Shown: piece by piece, positions 29,801 through 35,659 of the stretch | Layout of the letters: every line of letters begins with the position of its first letter | Numbering within the stretch: position 1 is the stretch's first letter | Assembly: GCF_029581275.1 (NCBI RefSeq) | Contig: NZ_CP120742.1 | Span: 1 to 64,000 of the forward strand | DNA length: 64,000 nt | DNA from: Micromonospora sp. WMMD1155 | GTDB lineage: Bacteria > Actinomycetota > Actinomycetes > Mycobacteriales > Micromonosporaceae | Reading direction: 5' to 3' | Made by a program: the position numbers and the translations under genes | Notes under the pieces: generated by a model | The model's database searches: none | What the model saw: only the letters and a program-made list of their open reading frames with translations | What the model was told of the DNA's origin: nothing

Positions 29801-32800
29801 GGCGGCCGGCCCTGTGCGTCGTACACCGGCAGGTCGAGGATGCCGTCGGTCTCGTCGTAGGCGGGCGGCCGGTGGATCGGATCGGGTTCGGCCCCACGGC
29901 CGGTGGCTCCGGCCACGTCCAGGCGGTAATTCGAGCTCTCGCCGATCGGCAGGTGGTGGGCCTCGGAACCCTTGACCACGAACTGCTCCGGACGCAGCAC
30001 GGTGCCGAGCAGGTCGTCGAGCTTGCGCGAACCGCTCAGCGCGGCCCCCGGGTCGAGCGACGGCGTCTCCAGCTCGACGCGGTACACCTGCAGGGGCCGT
30101 TCCAGGTCGGTCAGGCGTGCGCCGATGAAGGCCTCGTGATCCCGCAGCCAGCCGGCCGCGTGGCGGTCGAGGGACTCCAGGTTCGGCATGGCGCGCCGGT
30201 CCACCGGGTCCGCGCCCCACCGCGCCAGGTAGGCGTTGCGGGCATCCCCCATGAACTCGGCCCGGGCCGCGTCGATCCGGTCGATGTCCGCGTGGATTCC
30301 GGTTCGCTGCTCGACCATCGCGTCGAACCGCCTACCGGCCGCGTCGGCGGCACGATCGGCGCCCGCGTGCGCCGTGACGTAACCGTGGAAACTGTCCTCC
30401 AACGTCCTGAGCTCGTCGCCCAACCGCCGGAAGTCACCGGTCCGGGCGGCCTGCTGGACCAACCCTTTCGCGTCAGCGGTCCACGACCGCAGCGCGTCGC
30501 CCTGCACGTCCAACCGCCCGGAAGGCGCACCGGCGGGAGCGTCGCCGAACCTGCCGGCCAACCGGCGCACCGCCGCGTCCACGTCGGCGATGGCACCCTG
30601 CACCCGGGCGTCCGTACGCGGGTCGTCGAACGCTCGCAGTTCCCCGGCACGGGCGTCGTCGACGCCGGCGCGCTGGCCGCCCACGTCGCGCACCGTAGCG
30701 GCGGCGTCCAGGTCCAGGTGCGATGAGAGCCGCTGGCGCGTCTGGGGGCGCGACCCTTCGCTCGCTCCGTGCTCCTGCCGGAACCGATGCACCACGCCCT
30801 CGGTGAATTCACCGGTGATCCGGTCCAACGTCCCCTGGCCGAGGTGGACGCCCCGGCCGCCGACCTCCGCGTCGATCAGCTTCCGGGCGCTACTGACGGC
30901 GGTCTGCATGGCCGCCTCGTCGATCGTGTCCCGGCGCACCTCGTCGCTGATGAGGTCGGCGCGATGACGCAGCGCCTCCAGCGCCTCGTCCACCGCGGAT
31001 GGTTTGTACCCGGCCTTTCCCACCCGCGTGATCTGCGCATCGAGAGCGTCGGCCAGCTTGCCCTCGGCCGCGGCGACGCCCCGGTCGCCCGCGCCGAAGG
31101 AGGTGAGGCCGCGTTCGACAGCCGTGAGCTCGCCCTGACGGGCCGAGAAGCGGAACGAGGCGCGGGCGTCGTCCAGGAGTGAGCGCGCCGCATTGCTGAA
31201 CTCGATCCGGGCCGGGGCCTGCTCGACGAACGTCCGGATGCTGCGGACGGCGACGCTGTACTGCGGGCGGACGTTCTGGGCGAAGCTGCCGGCGCTGGCG
31301 TCGGCGATCTTCTCCGCCTGGACCAGCATCGGATGCTTGCCGACGCCGTCCGGGTGCAGGCCGAATCTCTCCGCGGCCCAGTCCAACCGCCCGACGCCGA
31401 TGTCGCGGCGCAGCGACGTCATCAGGTCCTGCATCGGGCCGCGCTTGCTGCCCTGGATTCGCTCCAGGTAGGTCAGGCGCGCGTCGATGGTGCCCTCCCG
31501 CTCCCGCAGCCAGCTGGCCGCGTGGCGGTCAAGGGATTCCAGGTTCGGCATGGCACGGTGGTCCATCGACTTCGCGCCCCACCGTGCCAGGTAGGCGTTG
31601 CGGGCATCCCCCACCAACTCGGCCCGGGCCGCGTCGATCCGGTCGATGTCCGCGTGGATCCCGTTGCGCTGGTGGAGCATCGCGTCGAACCGCTTGCCGG
31701 CCGCCTCGGCGGCCCGGTCGGCGGCCGCATAGGCCTTCACGTAGCCGTCGAAATTGCCCTCCAGCGCCCTGAGGTCGTCGTCCAACCGCCGGAAGTCACC
31801 GGTCCGGGCGGCCTGCCGGACCAACCCGTTCGCGTCGGCGGTCCACGACCGCAGCGCGTCCCCCGGCACGTCCAACCGGCCGGGAGAGGGCGGGCCCACG
31901 GGATCGTCACCGACCCTGCCGACCAACCGGGTCACCGCCGCGTCCACGTCGGTGATCGCACCCTGCACCCGGATGTCCGTCCGCAGGTCGTCGAGCGCCT
32001 TCCCGTACGCGTCGGTCCACGACGCCCTCTCGGCGGCGGTCGGCGGCCGACCCTCGTGGAACGCGCGGTCCATGACCTCGCCGAACCGGGCGGAGACGCG
32101 TTCGGCGAAGCTGCTCTTCAGCGCGGCGGCTCTGGCGTCGTCGAGGCCGGTGCGTTGGCCACCGACGTCGCGCATCGCCGCGGCGAAGTCACGGTCCAGG
32201 TCGGGGAAGGCACGGTCGATGCCACGTGCCGTGTTGATCCGCTCACGCAGACCCGCCTGAAGGTTGGACGAGACATCATCGGGGCGTACGGGTACGGCGA
32301 CCGGCGGCACCTCCGCGTGCGCCGCCGACCCCAGGCCCGGATGGCCGGTCGAGCCGCCCTCGGTGTGCCCGGACCGTGGCGACGACACCGACGTCTCCGG
32401 TGCGGCGCCAGGTGGGGGTGCGTGGTGGTTGAGGGCCCCGGCGTCTCCGTCGGGCACGTGCGGCACCTGGGTCCTGGGCACGGTCGTCGCGGTGTTGACG
32501 GGCGGGTTGCTGCCCGAATCGGGGGTGTGCCTACCCGTCTCTTGTCCGACGCGTGGCTCGGACTCGATCCCCCGGGGCGCGCTGGGCGTCGGCGACTCGG
32601 TGCTGCCCGAGCGAGCGCCGTGCGGCTCGTTGACCCGTGGCTGCTCGACGGCGTCCCTGGAACCATTGGGGATGGTCATGGGCGGTTGTCCGGGGTTGGG
32701 ATCGGCCGTCAGGTTGTCCGGCACGCGCGGGGGCTCGGAGCGGACGCTGGTGATCGGGCGGGCATCGTCCTCGTTCCCCGGCCTCCTCGGGGTGTTCGTG

Positions 32801-34128
32801 GGTGTGACGTCGCCGTCGTTGCTGGTCCGCGGCGCGGAGTTCGCGGGCGGGGTCGGCGCCTGCGACGGATCGCGGTTGGGGGCTGGCTGGATCGGCGCGT
32901 CGCGGGGCTCCGGCGGGGCCGCCGGCTTCGTCGACCCGGCTGGCGGCCGACCGCTCTCGCCGACGACGCCGGGTGGCACGTTCTTCGGTGGTCCCTGCCC
33001 GTCCGGGGTCGTCCTGGCCAGGGGTAGCGGCGCGCCGTTGTCCGGCAGGGCAGTCCCTTCCGGGGTGGAGCGCAGATTTCGGGTACCGGGTGAGCCGGCG
33101 ACCGGGTCGCCCTTGACGGACGAGCTCTCACTCACCTTCACGCCGGCGCCCGGCCTGGGTACGGCGTCCAGGTTGAGTGGGATGTTGCGCAGATCGGCGG
33201 CGTTCACCGAGATCGTCTTGGGGCCGATCGAGCCGGGCCGGACCGGACCGTTCCCACCGATCATCCGGGTGGCGGCGGCACCGAACTCGTCGGTGCCGCC
33301 GAAGGTGCCGTTGTACGAATCGATCTGCCCCGGCGTGACGACCCCGTCGTTGAGGTTCACCTCGGCCGGTTTGACCTGCCCCGGGTTGATCGCGCCGTCG
33401 CCCTTGACCGGAATGTTCTTGAGGCCGACGGCGGCCGGGCTCAGCGAGAACAGCCCACCGGTCAGCGCCGCGACCACGATGTTCACCCACTCGTGCTGCG
33501 ACAGGGTGAACGGCGTGTTGGTGGCCGCTGAGGCGATCACCTCGACCAGCACATCCACGTTCCACTGCAGGTACGCGAAGGCCAGGGCGCCGATGGTGAA
33601 CTCGAAGGTGATGGTGAGCAGGGTGGCCGCGACAGTCGAGGCGATCTCCAGGGCCGCCATGATCGAGGCGACGATGGCCTCGGCCATCGCCGCGATCACG
33701 GGCGCCAGGACGAAGCCGAGGATCATTCCGGCGATGAAGCCGAGAACAGTGGACAGGAGGAGGACGAGGAAGCTCTTGGCCTCCTCGGCGAGCCTCTCGC
33801 GGATCTCCTCGGCCATCCTCCGGAGCCGGCGGGCCCACCGCCGGGCCAACTCAGCAGTGTTGGCGACCTGCCTGGAGACCTGCTGAAGCATCCGTCCGGC
33901 GGCGCTCTGGGCCGCGCCACTCCACTCGAGGTGTTCGGTGGCGGGCGTACCCACGACACCGGGGAGGGACGTGAGCGGGTCCTCGCTGAGGCTGCCCAAC
34001 GCGAGCACGTCGGCCGAGTCCTGGCCCGGTGCGAACGTGGCCCGAAGGGTCTCGAGTTCGGCGGCCTTCTTGTCCCAGACGTCCGCCAACTGGTCGAGGA
34101 GATCCGGATCCGGGTGATGCAGGCTCAC
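20899..34128 (-). CDS. Giant 4409-residue protein with WXG100-like head, membrane-type helices and long helical repeat body
   Basis: One uninterrupted 13.2-kb gene (GTG 34128 to TGA 20899). Residues 1-120 are a helical hairpin with a W-S-G turn at 69-71, the WXG100-like position. Several long hydrophobic helices span about 120-240. A Pro/Ser/Thr-rich linker (about 250-620) follows, then more than 3500 residues of charged alpha-helical sequence rich in Ala, Arg, Glu and Asp, and a compact C-terminal domain after a Pro-rich break near 4160-4200. I find one cysteine in the whole chain, the very last residue (ends VALVTC). Internal duplications and short tandem repeats are listed separately. No toxin or enzyme domain is recognised. 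It follows a WXG-like gene by three bases and precedes the core secretion genes. It is probably a substrate or structural partner of the system, its size suggesting a scaffold, fibre or length-defining part. Confidence 0.88.
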   Translation of the reverse strand: MSLHHPDPDLLDQLADVWDKKAAELETLRATFAPGQDSADVLALGSLSEDPLTSLPGVVGTPATEHLEWSGAAQSAAGRMLQQVSRQVANTAELARRWARRLRRMAEEIRERLAEEAKSFLVLLLSTVLGFIAGMILGFVLAPVIAAMAEAIVASIMAALEIASTVAATLLTITFEFTIGALAFAYLQWNVDVLVEVIASAATNTPFTLSQHEWVNIVVAALTGGLFSLSPAAVGLKNIPVKGDGAINPGQVKPAEVNLNDGVVTPGQIDSYNGTFGGTDEFGAAATRMIGGNGPVRPGSIGPKTISVNAADLRNIPLNLDAVPRPGAGVKVSESSSVKGDPVAGSPGTRNLRSTPEGTALPDNGAPLPLARTTPDGQGPPKNVPPGVVGESGRPPAGSTKPAAPPEPRDAPIQPAPNRDPSQAPTPPANSAPRTSNDGDVTPTNTPRRPGNEDDARPITSVRSEPPRVPDNLTADPNPGQPPMTIPNGSRDAVEQPRVNEPHGARSGSTESPTPSAPRGIESEPRVGQETGRHTPDSGSNPPVNTATTVPRTQVPHVPDGDAGALNHHAPPPGAAPETSVSSPRSGHTEGGSTGHPGLGSAAHAEVPPVAVPVRPDDVSSNLQAGLRERINTARGIDRAFPDLDRDFAAAMRDVGGQRTGLDDARAAALKSSFAERVSARFGEVMDRAFHEGRPPTAAERASWTDAYGKALDDLRTDIRVQGAITDVDAAVTRLVGRVGDDPVGPPSPGRLDVPGDALRSWTADANGLVRQAARTGDFRRLDDDLRALEGNFDGYVKAYAAADRAAEAAGKRFDAMLHQRNGIHADIDRIDAARAELVGDARNAYLARWGAKSMDHRAMPNLESLDRHAASWLREREGTIDARLTYLERIQGSKRGPMQDLMTSLRRDIGVGRLDWAAERFGLHPDGVGKHPMLVQAEKIADASAGSFAQNVRPQYSVAVRSIRTFVEQAPARIEFSNAARSLLDDARASFRFSARQGELTAVERGLTSFGAGDRGVAAAEGKLADALDAQITRVGKAGYKPSAVDEALEALRHRADLISDEVRRDTIDEAAMQTAVSSARKLIDAEVGGRGVHLGQGTLDRITGEFTEGVVHRFRQEHGASEGSRPQTRQRLSSHLDLDAAATVRDVGGQRAGVDDARAGELRAFDDPRTDARVQGAIADVDAAVRRLAGRFGDAPAGAPSGRLDVQGDALRSWTADAKGLVQQAARTGDFRRLGDELRTLEDSFHGYVTAHAGADRAADAAGRRFDAMVEQRTGIHADIDRIDAARAEFMGDARNAYLARWGADPVDRRAMPNLESLDRHAAGWLRDHEAFIGARLTDLERPLQVYRVELETPSLDPGAALSGSRKLDDLLGTVLRPEQFVVKGSEAHHLPIGESSNYRLDVAGATGRGAEPDPIHRPPAYDETDGILDLPVYDAQGRPPAYTAHFTETTPARDLVTPTSLDTPMDGVGREMAAIRQERRDGVAAEVESLERVGRPEVKGPDGAGTDPLPAKNPYGSLRDRAWNAMAKQEADLDATLGERLPPGGDSFAPARRPVEPARTGRDVAEDVARLARNDPRPGAETVDQHVGKLSDGELARANEWVTRNPESPARAAIQKEHAARFGPDAPRPEARTPDPAGAVRSEDLTRMRADVDARDASAQRLNGVLDQINEQQQAVRAGIHRQYVGVKVDPGEPMPSFPSIPERAAQLQRLGVEVTPEGLAADTRVAKAAGNLRDITAERSTIDSLRRPLDQAIDTAQKQAQVLAAKRFAQGAGAHDIENYDRAVRDALDLQTYREEGLASLRPRENPTHRDLVRAHRDEAPASAPPPSTIDPEHIGDQTLALMRELREAARRLDALPTPQPARGGETLREWLGAYDALHERWKSLSAWQQQGLEVRDRALAQFERTAILQHEQALLDASEPAVRGAQARASAAARDARNGLNEAIRAEQQAAAVGPASGTASSVEATANHRPRPRPEVARPEVARPEVARPEVAREQAARAEVAEKGEGPLVTPAPKPSIRRPSTPPESPSPPERPPPPAGTGPVDAAAARALEARWEALRAKPAQSEPATSGSTPVGPVDPVAVRALEARWEALRAKPAESEPPISGSTPVGPVDPVAVRALEARWEALRNKPLTPADTPDETVPRPPRPTVEDEPPVIHPASETVPPDIMRFSDPERVESWLSVRDQLIRRLFNRLAHASVVDRTLPNLESSFVRVWHDLPAGSRITERQLVEQFERFGTAAARALNETFADAFTDVRIPTGADRQRWQERYDDLLRDLADDLRQQVGRNEIEAVASAAFERWQAEDPEAIAYHNEALRHWTRDAETRLASFRNTRTWDYAPAALGSQIARLDVYRAIHRTAPIAAAQVAARFDEMVAERPRIQADPDRVARSRAEAVAAGHDRYVRWWTKRMDAAVGDLEGTTTTALSSFRVLDDAIDARLDYLDETQLVLDAMYRLTEPDALPRSPLTDGLSPDQMGNAVRIVQREAESLVDSRATPFVANVPRVDPSRFRAVSRAVMELRDQLPARAAFAARAALLTEEALTAVDAEAAKGAAEAVRHGLDPTEALSRVSGDVRREIRDLARDARERFAGRQYAQSALTGVLAVLEAQLGRAVGRVHAETVRDALLRAGDAEAVATLNQYASQIGSRFGRPVQERIYGDFEHRYVRRFHDAFGDGATVDVAAWLSRTRPDGSPRRALPDSHLQNRLLTAPDADPVEVEAIVDALALPGERGTSVERRESQIAMLPEEERAHWRARLADGRTADAELAARAVEVVTTRWANDAALTRLVSGARRLWNEAGAAGSRVSPSAFGDLVHRFYHRGSGALVAPDLPSVTHLAEPVPGPAELTEAALRRRLARLAGQPAEDHSDIEARWRRKAEEWFRDDARTLPHDLRERFWAEWLTARDDDEKRAEVRERMRAAVATELRAAGEPLPNPREPGVDEKPDAFAEAYAIVPRAERDRFREAIARAGTVEKLDRVYAELDARRDELAAEVEAARAKADADAAEARLTEQERDRKLLAAVNERLTDLKRYVPSHGYRILRDDVPAIRLEQAQAFDDELAEVRTPEQEIAWTERVAAAGYRRVAEDGMPVDTWPTVPMQDSDLSDMVWAWVRAVTDGTGVRPDEVTRAAEAMIGALDTRDGTALQGALSGLSVATMNARVAELKQAGPVRPAEDLTPAEDSRLDETGPEDLEADEFVVLLDGDSLTVPAHDPLTLQPRSVEDLVQRMPSVPEPAPSVGGHLRPGPSRDESQFDEEVRRMAEAEGRTGAVRGGIDVDAELLGRLERLREPAAPAEQPTPEQHPTPADQVTGPVPTTKPKEGIAEVEVIQSDGTVVRRTVSAAPPAVTATAALREQLAELDEIYARTEAAYVSYLELERDLRARNEDLDARFAAHLTVRPELAAGLDEATIARLKTDIADEAAKHFLAVRESLASRDDQLTMVAAFIAARVTVVEPIAPAPVAAEVTETSRVDELAGERFTRTVADFRRADLFGGRYLSEADQARLRASYLDFARAAAGTAGSEAEWVPTSDWAATLDTASARLIEDLSVVSSANRWFDRVVEAVVYDHGENERDNPRLPHQQWYRDRFQQRLLGDWTTVIRDQRPGRSASGVAYLGALSVVSTMVADEGPDGWPEALTAALHWIRVELDSAYRMGQVLAGAAQDFHRIALDTGADLAHTAAVADLFRADRLRDHLAVRGVDPDTYEDWLAGEKTDTDVFGVALARLSTVREQHPVAFGEKAERVTVGLLTEYRNRVATAGEVAQRMPDFAERFAAEVTASAARTDQVRDRVDEQDLDRFRTLDGLPRNELTIWRDRVVADLTDLYHRVWNYAVSVGAAVDSEHWQAASRRWDELAGQYWTGLRTQVMRQRQAGWVRAAVERLRAEGTRAGLPADGIDTAVADLTADASAAIERLLHSGPFDPARLGRWAELESDLLTAVPSYVSVARARAQVAERAATAYRETAGVDDRLAAEAEMAALEVFDRVYRQFRWADADQRLAQAEFAAGREQPEIIAQVIRRGRDATERLATPRRAGSTPLDALGRQVRRQLDAERRADPAEAAALRRVEAEIEALIAAGLRDNEAAVIEPALGGRAADRTTARVEEIMRRLPQRLADERRLADALTEAARRFDELPGAERLTVDAPLRVRFLSEAAGKIATGIAYLTSTAQKAAVGVAIRSAAATTSGTTGAPSTTAGTDGMGLVPSTLPPVEVTPMTPPRPAEQPATVQPEPRPDARQQYRDGFYERVGSTPPAEPGNPFGSDLAGERAELEWSLNTLAAYGTDWLDQGFRFLDEGSPEVRAQILVDAIRTAPAGALGAMSGLLRGVSAHPEWDMPVAYAARAVHLALTGRAEAGTGLIHRHWRLSYPPRQVVREALVARVAGSDEDRVALSVIGVALVTC
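27726..28003 (-). repeat. Three tandem 105-bp units inside the giant gene
   Basis: Units begin at 27726, 27831 and 27936, a period of exactly 105 bases (35 residues). They encode V-x-A-x-x-x-R-A-L-E-A-R-W-E-A-L-R with a Pro/Ser/Gly-rich spacer (SGSTPVGPVDP). Units are nearly identical at DNA level, so the amplification is recent. The third unit (toward 28003) is partly diverged. Confidence 0.95.
28136..28195 (-). repeat. Four tandem 15-bp units encoding RPEVA
   Basis: The 15-base unit GCCACCTCAGGCCGG occurs at 28136, 28151, 28166 and 28181 (the last with one change). It encodes four RPEVA pentapeptides in the hinge between two helical parts of the giant protein. In frame, so copy number can vary without breaking the gene. 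Confidence 0.95.
30080..30700 (-). repeat. Large internal duplication, copy B (shortened)
   Basis: About 205 residues (roughly 1143-1350), beginning RDVGGQRAGVDDARA. Relative to copy A it lacks about 30 residues after the first block (A reads SSFAERVSARFGEV and more; B jumps to DDPRTDARVQGA). Substitutions are few, so this is a recent segmental duplication followed by an in-frame deletion. Confidence 0.9.
31470..32175 (-). repeat. Large internal duplication, copy A
   Basis: About 235 residues (roughly 651-886 of the giant protein), beginning RDVGGQRTGLDDARA and ending in NLESLDRHAASWLRE. It is matched by copy B at about 30080-30700 with long identical blocks such as RSWTADA, QAARTGDFRRL, GIHADIDRIDAARAE and DARNAYLARWGA. 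Confidence 0.9.
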
Positions 34129-34131
34129 CCG

Positions 34132-34848
34132 CTAGAAGGTCTCGATGATCGGACCGAACAGGCGGTCCTCGTTCTTCGGGGGTTCCGGCGTCGGGGGCGG
34201 CTTCTGGTCGTTCGAGGCCTCGGCGTCGTCGACTTCCTCCGGCGGAAGCGGCTTCCAGTCGATCGCGTTGGCGAAGTCCTCGAACATTCTCGTGTTCGTT
34301 TCCTCGACACTGCTCAGGACCGACGCGGCGCTCGCGGCGACGGACGACATCTGCCCGATGACGCCGGGCGTGTCACCCAGCGGCTGGATTTTCTGCCCGA
34401 AGAGGCGCTTCTGGACCTGGTCGAGCTTGTCCTGGAGGTCCTTGGCCGCATCCGCCGAGTCTCCGATCCACGACAACTTGAGCCCGTCCCAGATCTGGGC
34501 GATCGTGTCGAACGCGCCCGCGATGGCGTCCAGCTTCGCCGGGACGCTCCCGTAGGAGTACCCGTCGCCTGACCCGGACGCGTCGATGTTGCGCAACGGG
34601 TTCTTGATGAGCGTGTCGGTGTCGTCGCCGGTGGGGATGTGCAGGGTGCCGTCGCCGTCGGTCCACGGCCCGCGGGGCGGGACGTTGACACCCAGGTTGA
34701 TCCTGCTGCCGCCCGGGCCGTGGTCCGGCACGACGACGTCGAACGACCGGCGGTAGAACGTGGCCTCGTAGACATCGATCGGGTACATGCTGATGACCTG
34801 CCCGCCGTCGTAGTTCGCGGGCGCACCTTCCTGCGGGTTTGGGGCCAC
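34132..34848 (-). CDS. WXG-like helical-hairpin protein, probable partner of the giant protein
   Basis: 238 residues from GTG 34848, chosen because GGGAGAG (34853-34859) stands just upstream; the longer frame to 34941 has no such site and would remove the intergenic promoter space. The N-terminal 100 residues are beta-rich (MYPIDVYEATFYRRSFDVVV and GGSRINLGVNVPP). The middle is a helical hairpin with a W-I-G turn (SWIGDSADAAKDLQDKL), then a second helix (MSSVAASAASVLSSVEE) and a Pro-rich acidic tail. The Y-x3-[D/E] export signal is absent. The stop is three bases before the giant gene, so the two are surely co-translated. Likely a type VII-related partner; function unknown. Confidence 0.78.
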   Translation of the reverse strand: MAPNPQEGAPANYDGGQVISMYPIDVYEATFYRRSFDVVVPDHGPGGSRINLGVNVPPRGPWTDGDGTLHIPTGDDTDTLIKNPLRNIDASGSGDGYSYGSVPAKLDAIAGAFDTIAQIWDGLKLSWIGDSADAAKDLQDKLDQVQKRLFGQKIQPLGDTPGVIGQMSSVAASAASVLSSVEETNTRMFEDFANAIDWKPLPPEEVDDAEASNDQKPPPTPEPPKNEDRLFGPIIETF

Positions 34849-34852
34849 GAGT

Positions 34853-34859
34853 CTCTCCC
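34853..34859 (-). promoter_or_regulatory. Ribosome binding site deciding the GTG start at 34848
   Basis: GGGAGAG on the minus strand with 4-5 bases to GTG. No comparable site precedes the upstream in-frame ATG at 34941 or the downstream ATG at 34788. Confidence 0.7.
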
Positions 34860-34961
34860 GGCAGGCATCGGAGTCTACGTACCAGCCGACCGTAGCAGCG
34901 GCACCAAGGACAATCGTCAGCCTCGGATCGGTGCACGCCACGAGTCCTGGAAAACGGGACG

Positions 34962-34998
34962 TTGGCCGGACGCGCCGGCGTTGGTAATAGTCGACGAA
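34962..34998 (+). promoter_or_regulatory. Promoter for a probably leaderless transcript
   Basis: TTGGCC (34962-34967), a 17-base spacer and TAATAG (34985-34990) place the expected transcription start seven bases on, at 34998, which is the A of the ATG of the next gene. No ribosome binding site precedes this ATG. Leaderless genes of this geometry are common in actinobacteria. Confidence 0.6.
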
Positions 34999-35657
34999 TG
35001 GCGGACGAGACCCTCCAGGACCCCGGCCAGACGGGCTACGGTGACGAATACCTCACCGAGAGCGACTTCAAGCTGCCCACGGTGACGGTGGCCGACGGCT
35101 TCGACCCCGACAGCCTGGACATGACCCTGTCGCTGACCGGCGACAACGTGATCAAGCTGTCCGACGAGGCGCCCGGTTCCGGGCCCGAGCCGGACGTGCC
35201 CACGACGTCCTACCTCAGGGTGCGACCCAGCGACATCAAGGATCTGGAAAAGACCATCATGATCGAGCTGGACAGACAGGTCGGCGACTACCCCGCCTTC
35301 AAGGACCTCATCCTGAACACCGCGGGCTGGATATTCCTGGTCTCCGATCCGGAGGAGATGAAGCCGTACACGGCGACCGCGAACGGTCAGGAGGGGGGTA
35401 GCTACGGCGCCCCGTACAACCCGGAGAGGGAAGCGCAGTTCAAGGACCCGAACCCGGAATCCACCCAGGCGGTCGTGGACAGTCAGAACGCCCTCGTCCG
35501 AGCCGTCGCCGACGCCTACCAACTGGTCGGCCAGATGACCGCGGTGCTCAACAACGCGGCCCAGAACTACGTCCACGCCGACAAGGTCGTCTTCGAGGAC
35601 GGCACGAACGTCGACGACGTCCTGAAGCCGCCCACGCCCAGTTACCCCGTCGACTGA
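34998..35657 (+). CDS. Helical-hairpin type VII substrate candidate (EspC-like) with Y-x3-D signal
   Basis: 219 residues from ATG 34998. The N-terminal 70 residues are acidic and extended. A first helix spans about 78-110 (SDIKDLEKTIMIELDRQV). A long second helix at about 154-196 (ESTQAVVDSQNALVRAVADAYQ) ends in NYVHAD, giving the export signal Y191-x3-D195. The tail is Pro-rich. No cysteine. It is the first gene of the divergent substrate operon, two bases before the beta-repeat gene. It has no close named family that I recognise; the hairpin plus signal makes it a likely secreted partner protein. Confidence 0.72.
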   Translation: MADETLQDPGQTGYGDEYLTESDFKLPTVTVADGFDPDSLDMTLSLTGDNVIKLSDEAPGSGPEPDVPTTSYLRVRPSDIKDLEKTIMIELDRQVGDYPAFKDLILNTAGWIFLVSDPEEMKPYTATANGQEGGSYGAPYNPEREAQFKDPNPESTQAVVDSQNALVRAVADAYQLVGQMTAVLNNAAQNYVHADKVVFEDGTNVDDVLKPPTPSYPVD

Positions 35658-35659
35658 CG

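Noticed and set aside
20899..34128. Giant gene as a polyketide or peptide synthetase
   Set aside because: No ketosynthase, adenylation, carrier or thioesterase motifs; sequence is charged helical repeat.
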